Below, in pieces: positions 52,595 through 61,291 of a stretch of 64,000 bases of DNA. The notes beneath the pieces were generated by a model. It was given only the letters and a program-made list of their open reading frames with translations. It made no database searches and had not been told where the DNA came from. Each line of letters begins with the position of its first letter. Positions within the stretch are counted from its first letter, which is position 1. The DNA comes from Butyricimonas faecihominis (GTDB lineage: Bacteria; Bacteroidota; Bacteroidia; Bacteroidales; Marinifilaceae), in the NCBI RefSeq assembly GCF_033096445.1, contig NZ_AP028155.1, positions 2,423,880 through 2,487,879 on the forward strand. Direction: 5' to 3'. The translations under genes and the position numbers were made by a program.

Positions 52595-53272
52595 ATGTTT
52601 TCACAAGATGAATTTAAAAAATATGCCACCAAGCATAAAGGGATTAGCAGCTTGAACCTTCACCGGTTCGAATCTGCCGTCTCCAGCTATATAAACCCGA
52701 CCATTATCGAGGAACGCCAGCTAAACGTGGCAAGCATGGACGTGTTTTCCCGGTTAATGATGGACCGGATCATTTTCCTCGGAGTACCTATCGATGACGA
52801 TGTAGCCAACATTATCATGGCGCAATTACTCTTCTTGGAATCGGCAGACCCGACCAAGGACATCCAGATTTATTTCAACACGCCGGGCGGTTCCGTTTAT
52901 GCCGGATTAGGTATTTACGACACGATGCAATATATACAATGCGACGTGGCAACCATCTGTACCGGAATGGCCGCATCCATGGGTGCCGTGCTGATGACAG
53001 CCGGGACAAAAGGTAAACGTTCCGCGTTGCAGCACTCACGCATCATGATTCATCAACCGATGGGCGGGGCTCAAGGGCAAGCCTCCGATATTGAAATCAC
53101 GGCTCGCGAGATTATGAAATTAAAAAAAGAACTTTACCAGATCATCGCTGATCATTCCGGGAACCCGATCAAGAAAGTAGAGAAAGACTCTGATCGCGAC
53201 TACTGGATGACCGCGGCCGAAGCCAAAGAATACGGGATGATTGACACAGTATTAATTCGGGAACACAAGTAA
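52595..53272 (+). CDS. clpP: ATP-dependent Clp protease proteolytic subunit
   Basis: Serine protease of the ClpXP/ClpAP complex. 225 residues with the catalytic triad visible: Ser128 in GMAASMG, His153 in MIHQP, and Asp202 in DSDRDYW. The N-terminal about 25 residues extend beyond the E. coli protein and may be a propeptide. Stop TAA shares its last base with the ATG of clpX (53272), so the two are translationally coupled. A weak -7-like TAACTTAG is at 52560-52567. Confidence 0.97.
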   Translation: MFSQDEFKKYATKHKGISSLNLHRFESAVSSYINPTIIEERQLNVASMDVFSRLMMDRIIFLGVPIDDDVANIIMAQLLFLESADPTKDIQIYFNTPGGSVYAGLGIYDTMQYIQCDVATICTGMAASMGAVLMTAGTKGKRSALQHSRIMIHQPMGGAQGQASDIEITAREIMKLKKELYQIIADHSGNPIKKVEKDSDRDYWMTAAEAKEYGMIDTVLIREHK

Positions 53273-54489
53273 TGCAAGACAAATGTTCATTTTGCGGAAG
53301 ATCACGCAGTGAGGTTGATCTTCTGATTTCCGGGGTAGACGGTTTTATCTGTGATATGTGCGCACAACAGGCGTATGACATTGTACAGGAAGAACAAAGA
53401 GGCCATTCTACCCCCCTTGATATGGATCATATCGAAGTCAAAAAACCGATAGAGATCAAACAATTCATGGATCAATATGTAATCGGACAAGACGAGGCGA
53501 AAAAGCACCTCGCCGTGGCCGTTTACAACCATTATAAACGATTGACACAGAAACATTCTAATGACGACGTGGAGATCGAGAAGTCAAATATCATCATGGT
53601 AGGACGTACGGGAACCGGGAAAACCCTGTTGGCCCGCACTATCGCCAAGATGCTCCACGTCCCTTTCACCATCGTCGATGCCACCGTGTTGACGGAAGCC
53701 GGCTACGTGGGCGAGGACATCGAATCCATCTTGACCCGCTTGCTACAAGCTGCCGACTACGACGTGGATGCCGCTGAAAAAGGGATCGTCTTCATCGACG
53801 AGATCGACAAGATTGCCCGTAAAGGAGACAACCCGTCCATCACGCGTGACGTGAGCGGTGAAGGAGTGCAACAAGGATTATTGAAACTACTGGAAGGTTC
53901 TATCGTGAACGTTCCTCCACAGGGCGGACGTAAACATCCCGACCAGAAGATGATCCCCGTGAACACGAAAAACATCCTGTTCATTTGCGGAGGAGCCTTC
54001 GATGGAATTGAAAAGAAAATCGCCCAACGCATGAACACGCAGGTAGTCGGGTTCACGGCAAGCAAAGAAACGGCCGTTCTTGACCGGGACAATATGTTAC
54101 AATATATCGCACCGCAAGACTTGAAATCTTTCGGGTTGATTCCCGAAATCATCGGTCGTCTCCCGGTACTAACCTATCTGGAGCCGCTGGACCGTCAAGC
54201 CCTGCGGAACATCCTGACGGAACCCAAGAATGCTATTATCCGCCAGTACGTGAAACTATTCGAGTTGGATAATATCACGCTGAACTTTAATGAAGAGGTT
54301 TTCGAATATATCGTGGACAAGGCTGTTGAATTCAAACTGGGAGCCCGCGGACTACGTTCCATTTGCGAGGCCATCATGACAGACCTGATGTTCGAGATTC
54401 CTTCACAAAATTGCGAATCGATCACGATCACCAAAGAATACGCCGAATCCAAGATGGACCGGCTGACTGCACAAAAGCTAAGAGCTTAA
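53272..54489 (+). CDS. clpX: ATP-dependent Clp protease ATP-binding subunit
   Basis: AAA+ unfoldase that feeds ClpP. 405 residues. Zinc-binding Cys5, Cys8, Cys27, Cys30; Walker A GRTGTGKT (111-118); pore loop GYVG (144-147); Walker B FIDEID (174-179); and sensor 2 GARGLRSI near the C-terminus. The ClpP-docking loop reads VGF (259-261) where E. coli has IGF. First base shared with the clpP stop. No trigger factor gene upstream, unlike in many bacteria. Confidence 0.97.
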   Translation: MQDKCSFCGRSRSEVDLLISGVDGFICDMCAQQAYDIVQEEQRGHSTPLDMDHIEVKKPIEIKQFMDQYVIGQDEAKKHLAVAVYNHYKRLTQKHSNDDVEIEKSNIIMVGRTGTGKTLLARTIAKMLHVPFTIVDATVLTEAGYVGEDIESILTRLLQAADYDVDAAEKGIVFIDEIDKIARKGDNPSITRDVSGEGVQQGLLKLLEGSIVNVPPQGGRKHPDQKMIPVNTKNILFICGGAFDGIEKKIAQRMNTQVVGFTASKETAVLDRDNMLQYIAPQDLKSFGLIPEIIGRLPVLTYLEPLDRQALRNILTEPKNAIIRQYVKLFELDNITLNFNEEVFEYIVDKAVEFKLGARGLRSICEAIMTDLMFEIPSQNCESITITKEYAESKMDRLTAQKLRA

Positions 54490-54493
54490 AAAA

Positions 54494-54530
54494 GGGGGAG
54501 GGTGTCAAAAGTCATTTTATCACCCCCCTC
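54494..54530 (+). terminator. terminator of clpPX
   Basis: GGGGGAGGGTG (54494-54504) can pair with CACCCCCCTC (54521-54530); a T-rich tail (ATTTTCTTTATTT) follows. Five bases after the clpX stop. The remaining gap to 54745 holds only weak inverted bits (CTCGAAGAT and ATCTTCGAG). Confidence 0.75.
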
Positions 54531-54745
54531 ATTTTCTTTATTTACTAAAGAGAACCCCAAGAGAACCTACCAAAATTTAATAGAAATACTTTCACTTATT
54601 CGAAACTCTCTCGAAGATTCCTCAGAGATCCGACATTACATAATATTTAAGCCACGACTAATCTTCGAGTAATCTCTGAAAAAGCGAGATTATCTGGGTT
54701 AATTTACTTCTTTATTTGGGTTGGATTTGTGTAAATATAATGTCG

Positions 54746-55462
54746 TCAAATCGGATTCGTAATATCCCGGATCACCACCGAGGCACAGAAACACCCAAAC
54801 AAAGGTGGCATATAAGAAATTGTCCCAACATTCGACTTTTTATTCTCACTCTCGCTTAAAACAACAGCTTCCGGGTCAACTTCTTCGGGGGAAAACACGA
54901 CTTTTACTCCTTTATAGACACCCAGTTTATGCAGCCTTTTCCGTAACATCCGGGCTAGATTACAATTATAGGATTTGGAAATATCGGCTATCCGGATTTG
55001 TTCGGGGTCCATCTTGCCCCCGGCTCCCATGGAACTCACGACCCGATACCCCTTTTGCAAACTATGGTATATTAAAAATATCTTGGGCGCCAATGTATCA
55101 ATAGCATCCACCACGTAATCATACTTCGCCATTTCCAGAATATCAATCATGCGGTCATCCTTGATAAAATCATTGATCACGTGCAATTGAATATCCGGAT
55201 TTATATCCCGAAACCGGATCGCCATGATCTCGGCTTTCGCCTTACCGATATTACTATCCAACGCCGGAAGTTGACGATTTTTATTCGTCACGTCCACACA
55301 ATCCCCGTCAATAATCGTCATCTCTCCGATTCCGGCCCGACATAATTGTTCGGCAGCATACGCCCCGACACCTCCCAATCCTGCCACCAACACGTGAGCT
55401 TTCTTCAACAAACCCAACCGTTCTTCACCCAGAAGCAACTCCGTTCTACTCAGCCAATCCAT
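54746..55462 (-). CDS. tcdA: tRNA threonylcarbamoyladenosine dehydratase
   Basis: E1-like (ThiF fold) enzyme that converts t6A37 in tRNAs to its cyclic form. 238 residues. ATP-binding GLGGVG at 28-33; IIDGDCVDVTNKNRQ (about 54-68) is the ThiF/MoeB pattern with the conserved Arg for ATP; VDAIDT follows. The TcdA-like RIADISKSYNCNLARMLRK distinguishes it from ThiF and MoeB. Begins one base after the tatD stop, last in a three-gene operon. Confidence 0.93.
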   Translation of the reverse strand: MDWLSRTELLLGEERLGLLKKAHVLVAGLGGVGAYAAEQLCRAGIGEMTIIDGDCVDVTNKNRQLPALDSNIGKAKAEIMAIRFRDINPDIQLHVINDFIKDDRMIDILEMAKYDYVVDAIDTLAPKIFLIYHSLQKGYRVVSSMGAGGKMDPEQIRIADISKSYNCNLARMLRKRLHKLGVYKGVKVVFSPEEVDPEAVVLSESENKKSNVGTISYMPPLFGCFCASVVIRDITNPI

Positions 55463-55463
55463 A

Positions 55464-56138
55464 CTATTTTCTAAAAACTTGATTACAATTATTCCTCGTT
55501 ATTTCTTTCAACGCCTCTACATCTACCCCTAGAATGGCAGATGCCGCCTCGTAAATAACCGAAATCTCTACCTCTTTATCATCATTCTCTAAAAACAACC
55601 TTCCCACCGGGATCATCCGCAATAACTGAAAAGCATTCGAACGTGAATTCAGCAAAGCCGCTCCCACGGAAATATAAAATCCGTGATCCAACAACTGCCG
55701 CAATATCTGTTCATTATTGTTATACCCGTGAATAATCCAAGATACGGAAGAACCTGTTCGTTTCTTCACGGCAATCAATTCCGAATACGCCTTCACACAA
55801 TGGATAATCAACGGCTTACGCAACTCTTCCGCCAAACCGACTTGAACGTCCAGTATCTCTTCCTGCGTCTTCATACAAATAGGAGAGCGACGGTCCAAAC
55901 CGCACTCTCCTATCGCTATTACTTTTTCCATCCGTACCGTATCCTCTATCCCCGTAAAAACATTCTCTCCCAGCCCGGCTAATTTCATGGGATGAACCCC
56001 CACGGAATAAAACACCTCCTGCCCCTCCACCGATTTCCGTTTTTCTTCTCCTTCTACCCACGCCTTTCCTTCACCAACATCCAGAATGTTAATTCCTTCA
56101 CCAACATGATGCGTGTGTATATTTACGTACGAATTCAA
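55464..56138 (-). CDS. TatD-family metal-dependent hydrolase
   Basis: 224 residues, TIM-barrel hydrolase/nuclease family. N-terminal NIHTHH metal ligands, AIGECGLDR with a conserved Glu, LIIHCVKAY (His ligand), WIIHGYN (His), and VGRLFLENDD (Asp near the C-terminus). Short for the family (about 250-260), as in many Bacteroidota members. Substrate not known; DNase or peptidase quality-control roles are described for TatD elsewhere. Nine bases after the cyuA-like gene. Confidence 0.9.
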   Translation of the reverse strand: MNSYVNIHTHHVGEGINILDVGEGKAWVEGEEKRKSVEGQEVFYSVGVHPMKLAGLGENVFTGIEDTVRMEKVIAIGECGLDRRSPICMKTQEEILDVQVGLAEELRKPLIIHCVKAYSELIAVKKRTGSSVSWIIHGYNNNEQILRQLLDHGFYISVGAALLNSRSNAFQLLRMIPVGRLFLENDDKEVEISVIYEAASAILGVDVEALKEITRNNCNQVFRK

Positions 56139-56147
56139 TTCTTTCTA

Positions 56148-57428
56148 TTATTTCTTATTGCACATGATATTCAAGATCGTCTTATCCGTCTCCTCCATAC
56201 CCTTCGTTCCGATCAAACCCACGTTCCGAATGGTACGTTCAATATCTTCCTCCACGATTCCATCATTATTCGTCTTGATTCCTCTCATGGACAACAAAGC
56301 GGCCTGTACGGCAGCCGATACCCCGGAATATACCTTCAAAGCACATCCCTGTTTTGCCCCGTCACACATCATACCCGTCAAATTAGAACACATCGTCTTG
56401 ATCGTGTTCACCATGTTATCGTAAGTTCCTCCCATCAAATAGGTGATTGCGGATGCCGCACCAGTTCCGGCAATCAGAATACCACAAAGAGCTGAAAGGT
56501 GTCCCATGTAATGGTGAATATGCACGGCAATCAAGTTACTCAATGCCAAAGCACGAGCCAATTGTTCACGGGATGCCCCAAATTTCTCGGCAGCCACCAC
56601 CACCGGCAGATATACCGTGATTCCTTGATTACCACTACCGGAGTTCGTCATCACCGGTTTCGGGCATCCATCCATACGGGCATCCGATGCTGCCGTAGCA
56701 CGAATCAACGTGCGGTTTAGCAAGTCATCTTCCAACAACCCCTTATCTATATTTTCTTTTAATGTCTTACCAATCTGTAACCCATACTCCGAGTTCAATC
56801 CCTCGGCTGAGATTGCCTTGTTCATCTCGGCACCCTGCAACACGAACTCGATGTCCTTCACGTCCACTTCATGCACGAAATCCCAGATACGCTTCACGCT
56901 CAATTCCGGTCCTTTATCTTCCGGTTTTGACGTATCCAGACGGAATTCTCTTTTGAAAATCTCTTCCCCGTTCTTCTCCACCAAAACGATATTAGTATGC
57001 GTGTGAGCAATAATCACCTTCACCGTATCATTTCCTTTCGTGGCCAAAGCCTCGGCATACAATTTATCCGGCGCATCCTCTTTCAAAGAAACCGTCACCT
57101 GACCTAACATATCTTTCGCACGCTGCAAGTTATCCCCCACGTTCACCTCTTTCAACACTTCCAACCCGTACTCCGATTTTCCACAAACAGCGCCCAAAGC
57201 GGCAGCAATAGGCAACCCGACCATTCCTGTTCCCGGAATGCCAACACCCATACCATTCTTGTAAATATTACCACTAACCAGTACGTCCAAACGCTCGGGC
57301 ACACCCCCCAATACTTCTTTACACTTTGCACACGCCAAAGCACAGGCTACCGGTTCGGTACACCCCAAGGCCGGAACGGCCTCTTTTCTCAATATTTCAA
57401 TGATTTGTTGATCTGTTACTTGATTCAT
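56148..57428 (-). CDS. CyuA/YhaM-like L-cysteine desulfidase family protein
   Basis: 426 residues. EAVPALGCTEPVACALACAKC at the N-terminus (in part: VPALGCTEPVACALA) and TMCSNLTGMMCDGAKQGCALK near the C-terminus carry the conserved cysteines that bind an Fe-S cluster in the UPF0597/serine dehydratase alpha-like family. Its members release sulfide from L-cysteine in anaerobes. A -7 box TATTTTTG lies at 57481-57474. First gene of an operon with tatD and tcdA. Enzymatic specificity is inferred from the family. Confidence 0.88.
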   Translation of the reverse strand: MNQVTDQQIIEILRKEAVPALGCTEPVACALACAKCKEVLGGVPERLDVLVSGNIYKNGMGVGIPGTGMVGLPIAAALGAVCGKSEYGLEVLKEVNVGDNLQRAKDMLGQVTVSLKEDAPDKLYAEALATKGNDTVKVIIAHTHTNIVLVEKNGEEIFKREFRLDTSKPEDKGPELSVKRIWDFVHEVDVKDIEFVLQGAEMNKAISAEGLNSEYGLQIGKTLKENIDKGLLEDDLLNRTLIRATAASDARMDGCPKPVMTNSGSGNQGITVYLPVVVAAEKFGASREQLARALALSNLIAVHIHHYMGHLSALCGILIAGTGAASAITYLMGGTYDNMVNTIKTMCSNLTGMMCDGAKQGCALKVYSGVSAAVQAALLSMRGIKTNNDGIVEEDIERTIRNVGLIGTKGMEETDKTILNIMCNKK

Positions 57429-57473
57429 CTTATTATTCCTTTTTCATGTAGAACGCTAAATTTTTGCGACTAC

Positions 57474-57481
57474 AAAAATAG
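57474..57481 (-). promoter_or_regulatory. -7 box of the cyuA-like operon
   Basis: TATTTTTG on the minus strand matches TAnnTTTG, about 46 bases before the start codon. No TTTG at the usual distance. Confidence 0.4.
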
Positions 57482-57523
57482 TGTTATTTATCTATTTTTC
57501 TACCACAAAAAGACAAATTATAC

Positions 57524-57531
57524 TATCTTTG
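57524..57531 (+). promoter_or_regulatory. -7 box of the SPOR-domain gene
   Basis: TATCTTTG on the plus strand matches TAnnTTTG, about 45 bases before the ATG at 57576. It is divergent from the cyuA-like promoter with about 42 bases between. Confidence 0.45.
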
Positions 57532-57575
57532 TCGATTGAAGTCGAATTAGTTGAACGCACGATAGAGATTTACCC

Positions 57576-58094
57576 ATGAAATTAACACTCGTCATATTAT
57601 CACTTTTCATCACGTCCCTCGCTTGGGCGCAAACAGATTCTATTCCCCCGGTCAAAAAAGAGATTGACTTCGTGAAACAACTCTCGGAAACAGATTCTAT
57701 TACCGGAGGTAAAGTGATCATTCATGCCGATCCGAAAATCGAACAACTATTAAAACTGAATATTTCCGTGAACCGGAAAGAACAGCTTTTTCAAGGGTAT
57801 CGCATCCAAATCCTATCCCGTAGTTCATACGGTACGAACGTGGACACGCTGAAAAGCTATACCAAACGATTCGAAGAAGAGTTCCCGGACATTCCGGCAT
57901 ACCTGCAATACACTGATCCTGATTTTAAAATCCGGGTAGGTAATTTCCGCACCCGCATCGAGGCAATCCCTGCCTTGAAACGAATCCGTAAAAAGTACTC
58001 AGGTGCTTATCCGGTAAAAACGACTATTTACCTACAAGAATTGAATCCCGTAGTGGAGCAAGACACGGTTACGGCACCACCCGTGGGATTTTAG
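57576..58094 (+). CDS. secreted SPOR-domain protein
   Basis: 172 residues with a signal peptide (to about Ala18-Gln19). A spacer of about 50 residues precedes a SPOR domain (about 72-155: FQGYRIQILSRSSYGTNVDT ... KIRVGNFRTRIEA), which binds glycan strands of peptidoglycan stripped of stem peptides. Short tail. Probably acts at cell-wall division sites, as do other SPOR proteins. Confidence 0.88.
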   Translation: MKLTLVILSLFITSLAWAQTDSIPPVKKEIDFVKQLSETDSITGGKVIIHADPKIEQLLKLNISVNRKEQLFQGYRIQILSRSSYGTNVDTLKSYTKRFEEEFPDIPAYLQYTDPDFKIRVGNFRTRIEAIPALKRIRKKYSGAYPVKTTIYLQELNPVVEQDTVTAPPVGF

Positions 58095-58211
58095 ATTTTA
58101 GATTCCCACCGCACAAACCCTATGCAATTTCAGATGCTAGCCCGGATTCGCCTTCGGCGGGTTACAGGTTTCTTCAACTTTCATCTTTTAGTTTTTATCC
58201 TTTAGTTTTCC

Positions 58212-58328
58212 AACTACCCCCTCTAACTCCCCCTTACACAGGGGGAGGATACACTACATTGAAACATCGTGAAGCCTTCTTGCGTTCGTCTCTCCCCCTG
58301 TGCAAGGGGGGAGCCGGTGGGGGTAGTT
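58212..58328. repeat. second copy of the CTACCCCC inverted-repeat core
   Basis: AACTACCCCC begins the left arm and GGGGGTAGTT ends the right. Each arm of about 36 bases contains ACTCCCCCTTACACAGGG or its complement, so it can form one long GC-rich hairpin. The same core lies in the element at 15514-15699, but without the TGTACAAAAAGTC outer arms. It sits between convergent genes (SPOR and GSCFA) and may act as a terminator for both. Confidence 0.75.
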
Positions 58329-58333
58329 CTTTC

Positions 58334-58368
58334 ATTCTAAATTCTAAATTCTAAATTTTAAATTCTAA
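58334..58368. repeat. five tandem ATTCTAA heptamers, running into the GSCFA gene
   Basis: Units at 58334, 58341, 58348, 58355 (ATTTTAA) and 58362. The last units are the end of the GSCFA coding sequence: its final residues SLEFKI and the TAG stop (58351-58353) are written in the repeat. Confidence 0.8.
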
Positions 58369-59340
58369 ACTTTTTAATTTTTCCTCTTCCGCCGAGAAAT
58401 TAATCATCGGGTAGGAATGGGAAATCATGGCAATTTCAGCCAACATTTTCTTTACCAAACGCTGATAATCCTCGGACTGCGGGTCGAAAGGACGATGCGC
58501 CACCCCTTTATTAATCCGTCCGATCTGGTTCATCAACCCCAACACATCGGGAGTAATGAAACTATACAGAAAACGTTCCCAAATGTAATCCACCGTAAGA
58601 CCGGACATATGTAACATATCATCTGCATAAAAACGATAGTCCCGTAATTCATCCAACACGATCTCGTAAGCCGGAAAATAATACACGTGATCCAATTTCT
58701 CCCGCAACTGATCAATCGCCAACAACAACGTGGCCTTGCTCAACTGGTTCCCGTGAGCGCCATCCTTCCAATGGCGGATCGGGCTTACCGTGAACAATAC
58801 TCGAAGTCCCGGATTAATCTCCCGTAAACGCTCAATCAACTCCACGTATTCCTTCACAATATCCTCCACGCTTAACCGACTACGCTCAAACTCCTGCGAA
58901 GGGATCTTGTGACAATTCGACACGATCATATTTTCCCCCATATGCTTGTACACCCACGCTGTCCCCCAAGTGATTACCAATAAATCTAAAGAACGAAGTT
59001 CTCTCGTGGCCCTCTCCAAACGCTCGTTTATCCGACGCAAACACTCTTCCGGATCAGTGGACGAGAATGCCCCGTGATGATACAAACTCACCCATTTCTC
59101 ACCGACTTTCCTTAAATCATCCTTCCCGAACGGCTTTCCTTCCATAATCAGACGCAACACGTTTGCCACGGACAACGGGTTATAAATAATCCCGCAAGGA
59201 TTCACATCCACGTCAAACTTGTAATACGAGAACTTACCACCCATATTTTCCGCAAAACACGATCCCAACATCATCAGCTTGGAATTATAATCTATCGAAA
59301 AATCCGGTGCCGCAATTGTAATCTTCGTCTGTAAATTCAT
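58351..59340 (-). CDS. GSCFA-domain protein
   Basis: 329 residues, no signal peptide. MLGSCFAENMG with the naming motif GSCFA at 26-30, then WGTAWVYKH and FTVSPIRHWKDGAHGNQLSKA (in part: TVSPIRHWKDG). It resembles an SGNH/GDSL hydrolase-like fold; catalysis is not shown. The C-terminus is encoded in a tandem repeat (58334-58368). Upstream TAACTTTG (59383-59376) is a likely -7 box. Divergent from mntP. Confidence 0.88.
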   Translation of the reverse strand: MNLQTKITIAAPDFSIDYNSKLMMLGSCFAENMGGKFSYYKFDVDVNPCGIIYNPLSVANVLRLIMEGKPFGKDDLRKVGEKWVSLYHHGAFSSTDPEECLRRINERLERATRELRSLDLLVITWGTAWVYKHMGENMIVSNCHKIPSQEFERSRLSVEDIVKEYVELIERLREINPGLRVLFTVSPIRHWKDGAHGNQLSKATLLLAIDQLREKLDHVYYFPAYEIVLDELRDYRFYADDMLHMSGLTVDYIWERFLYSFITPDVLGLMNQIGRINKGVAHRPFDPQSEDYQRLVKKMLAEIAMISHSYPMINFSAEEEKLKSLEFKI

Positions 59341-59375
59341 ATCTATACTTATTATAAATAATCTCTCTATCTTTA

Positions 59376-59383
59376 CAAAGTTA
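59376..59383 (-). promoter_or_regulatory. -7 box of the GSCFA gene
   Basis: TAACTTTG on the minus strand matches TAnnTTTG, 36 bases before the start codon. In the same 81-base gap the plus strand has TACTTTTG (59417-59424) for mntP. Confidence 0.45.
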
Positions 59384-59416
59384 CATTTTTTACGCTCATT
59401 TCCTCCATCATTTTTA

Positions 59417-59424
59417 TACTTTTG
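59417..59424 (+). promoter_or_regulatory. -7 box of mntP
   Basis: TACTTTTG matches TAnnTTTG. Transcription would start about 59431, nine bases before the ATG at 59440, so the upstream TTG at 59422 cannot be the start. Confidence 0.5.
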
Positions 59425-59439
59425 TCAAAAATTTCATGC

Positions 59440-59994
59440 ATGGGAATCATCTCCATTTTATTGATCGCCGTAGGCCTCGCCATGGATAGCCTTGCCGTAA
59501 GTATCAGCGGTGGAATTGTCATGCGCCCTTTCTGCATGCGGCAGTCTTTACGTCTGGCCCTTACCATGGGAATTTTTCAAGGAGGGATGACCTTGCTCGG
59601 TTGGCTCATGGGAGTCAGCTTCAGCTCGTACATTACCGCCTTCGACCACTGGATTGCCTTTATCCTTCTTGGTTTTCTAGGTGGTAAGATGATCTACGAA
59701 TCTTTTGGGGAAGAAGAAACCACCATCTCGTCCTTTTCCACCAAAACCTTGCTCACACTGGGAGTTGCCACCAGTATAGATGCCCTTGCCGTCGGAGTCA
59801 GTATGGCCTTCCTTAAAACAAGCATCTATTTCCCTGCCTTCATCATCGGTTTCGTGACATTCGCCCTCTCCCTGATCGGAGTTATCAGTGGTTACCGTTT
59901 CGGAAAAATCAAAGGCATCAACGTCGAATTATTCGGGGGAATCATCCTCATCGCTATCGGAGTCAAAATCCTCATCGAGCATCTGATGGAATAA
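59440..59994 (+). CDS. mntP: manganese efflux pump MntP
   Basis: 184 residues, six predicted membrane helices in two repeated halves. AVGLAMDSLAVSISGG in the first helix and ATSIDALAVGVSMAF in the fourth each hold the conserved Asp of the MntP family; GFLGGKMIYE lies between. Start at the Met of MGIISILLIAVG (59440) rather than the TTG at 59422, since the promoter -7 box overlaps the latter. No Mn riboswitch fits in the short leader. Confidence 0.92.
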   Translation: MGIISILLIAVGLAMDSLAVSISGGIVMRPFCMRQSLRLALTMGIFQGGMTLLGWLMGVSFSSYITAFDHWIAFILLGFLGGKMIYESFGEEETTISSFSTKTLLTLGVATSIDALAVGVSMAFLKTSIYFPAFIIGFVTFALSLIGVISGYRFGKIKGINVELFGGIILIAIGVKILIEHLME

Positions 59995-60031
59995 TTTTCA
60001 ATTTTCAATTCTCCATTTTCAATTATATTCG

Positions 60032-60039
60032 TATCTTTG
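60032..60039 (+). promoter_or_regulatory. -7 box of the tmRNA gene
   Basis: TATCTTTG matches TAnnTTTG. It would give a short precursor of about 10 bases before the mature 5' end at 60055. Confidence 0.5.
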
Positions 60040-60054
60040 CATCCACATATCTAT

Positions 60055-60456
60055 GGGGTAGACGTGGATTTGACAGCATGAAGAATAGGTATGTAAGCAT
60101 GTCGGGCGTAGTGAAGCCGGCCCGTAAATCCCGGACGCAAAATTTTAATTGGCGAAAGAAATTACGCTCTTGCTGCCTAATCGAATCATAGTAGATTGAG
60201 GCTTAATCTCCGCTCAAGGTAGTGGAGACGAGACATCCCGCTGGCGGTCCCACCTTGTGCCAACCAGCATCCGGGGTGCAGGCAATACGAGGTTAGTCAA
60301 CATCTTGTTTCGTGGTGCTGATGAAATAACAGAAACTAAGGTATAGTTTGGGTGCTTTTTTCCGGGCTATATTCGAAAACCAACAAAAAGCTAAGCATGT
60401 AGAAAGCATATGGATTCCGTGTTTGGACTGGGGTTCGATCCCCCACTACTCCACCA
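60055..60456 (+). ncRNA. ssrA: transfer-messenger RNA
   Basis: Rescues stalled ribosomes and tags the nascent chain for proteolysis. The 5' end GGGGTAG pairs with CTACTCC before ACCA at 60453-60456, making the tRNA-like acceptor stem. GGGTTCGATCCCC near the 3' end is the T-arm. The tag frame (60151-60180) reads GGC GAA AGA AAT TAC GCT CTT GCT GCC TAA, that is GERNYALAA. The length of about 402 is within the range for Bacteroidota. ClpXP, encoded at 52.6-54.5 kb, is the expected protease for tagged proteins. Confidence 0.96.
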
Positions 60457-60458
60457 TC

Positions 60459-60493
60459 AAACAGAAAGAGGCTAAAAAGCCTCTTTTCTGTTT
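60459..60493 (+). terminator. terminator of tmRNA
   Basis: AAACAGAAAGAGGCT (60459-60473), a 4-base loop AAAA, and AGCCTCTTTTCTGTTT (60478-60493) form a stem of about 15 bp with one bulged T. It ends in T residues. Two bases after the CCA end. Confidence 0.85.
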
Positions 60494-60517
60494 ATCTTCA
60501 AACGGGAATGTATTACA

Positions 60518-61291
60518 TCAAAAATTCAACCACAACTTAAATGCTGTAATCTTTTCCTCGCTAATAATAATCTGTGATTTATAGGGTGGTTTCACGAAAA
60601 CCACAATTCGACCGTTAAAATAAGGTTCCACATGACTAATAGCTTTCACGCAAAGCAATACTTGTCGATTAGCTCGGAAGAACAGATCTGGGTCCAATTG
60701 TTCCACCAACTTATTCAAAGAAAGGTCAACAATATGTTCCTGCCCGGTATAGGTCACCGCAAATGTGATTTTATTCTCGGAATAGAAATAAGCCACGTCA
60801 CTCACTTCCAACGGACGGAAACGTTCCCCTCCCGCAATGAGAAAGCGAGTACGATAGGCTTTCTCCCGATGCCGGAGACTATCAAGGATAACATCCAAGT
60901 AACCGTTTTCCGGAGATGTATTTGCAGCAACCAGTGTTTCATATTTCACGATCGCCTCAAGCAAACGTTTCTCATCCACGGGTTTCAGGATATAGTCTAC
61001 ACTATTTACCGTGAAAGCCCGAATTGCGTACTGATCATAAGCCGTGGTAAAAATAATCACGGAAGAAGGGCGAGCAGATGTCAGAAAACTGAACGAATCT
61101 CCATCCGATAACTGAATATCCAGAAACAATAAATCCGGATGCGGGTTCTCGGCAAACCATTGCACCGCCTCTTCCACGCTCCCCGGCAAAACCATAACCT
61201 CCCAAGCGGGACGCAATCGCCGGAGCATAGAGTGTAGCAAACGGGCTGCCGGCACCTCATCTTCAATAATGGCTACTTTCAAATTATTCAT
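60518..61291 (-). CDS. LytTR-type response regulator
   Basis: 257 residues from MNNLKVAIIEDE; a Met two codons earlier is possible. Receiver domain 1-120 with acidic pocket Glu10-Asp11, phospho-acceptor Asp58 (LFLDIQL) and KPVDEKRL. The C-terminal LytTR domain (about 150-257: YRTRFLIAGGERFRPLEVSD) binds DNA. Its 5' end overlaps the stop of the kinase gene by 8 bases, so the two are a pair. No target promoter can be read here, but the RND pump upstream is a candidate. Confidence 0.93.
   Translation of the reverse strand: MNNLKVAIIEDEVPAARLLHSMLRRLRPAWEVMVLPGSVEEAVQWFAENPHPDLLFLDIQLSDGDSFSFLTSARPSSVIIFTTAYDQYAIRAFTVNSVDYILKPVDEKRLLEAIVKYETLVAANTSPENGYLDVILDSLRHREKAYRTRFLIAGGERFRPLEVSDVAYFYSENKITFAVTYTGQEHIVDLSLNKLVEQLDPDLFFRANRQVLLCVKAISHVEPYFNGRIVVFVKPPYKSQIIISEEKITAFKLWLNF

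Noticed and set aside
58141-58165. CGCC-TTC-GGCG hairpin as terminator of the SPOR gene
   Set aside because: Stem of only four to five base pairs and no T-tract; the larger inverted repeat downstream is a better candidate.
59341-59439. Manganese riboswitch before mntP
   Set aside because: Only about 100 bases between divergent genes, and the predicted transcript start leaves a leader near 9 bases.
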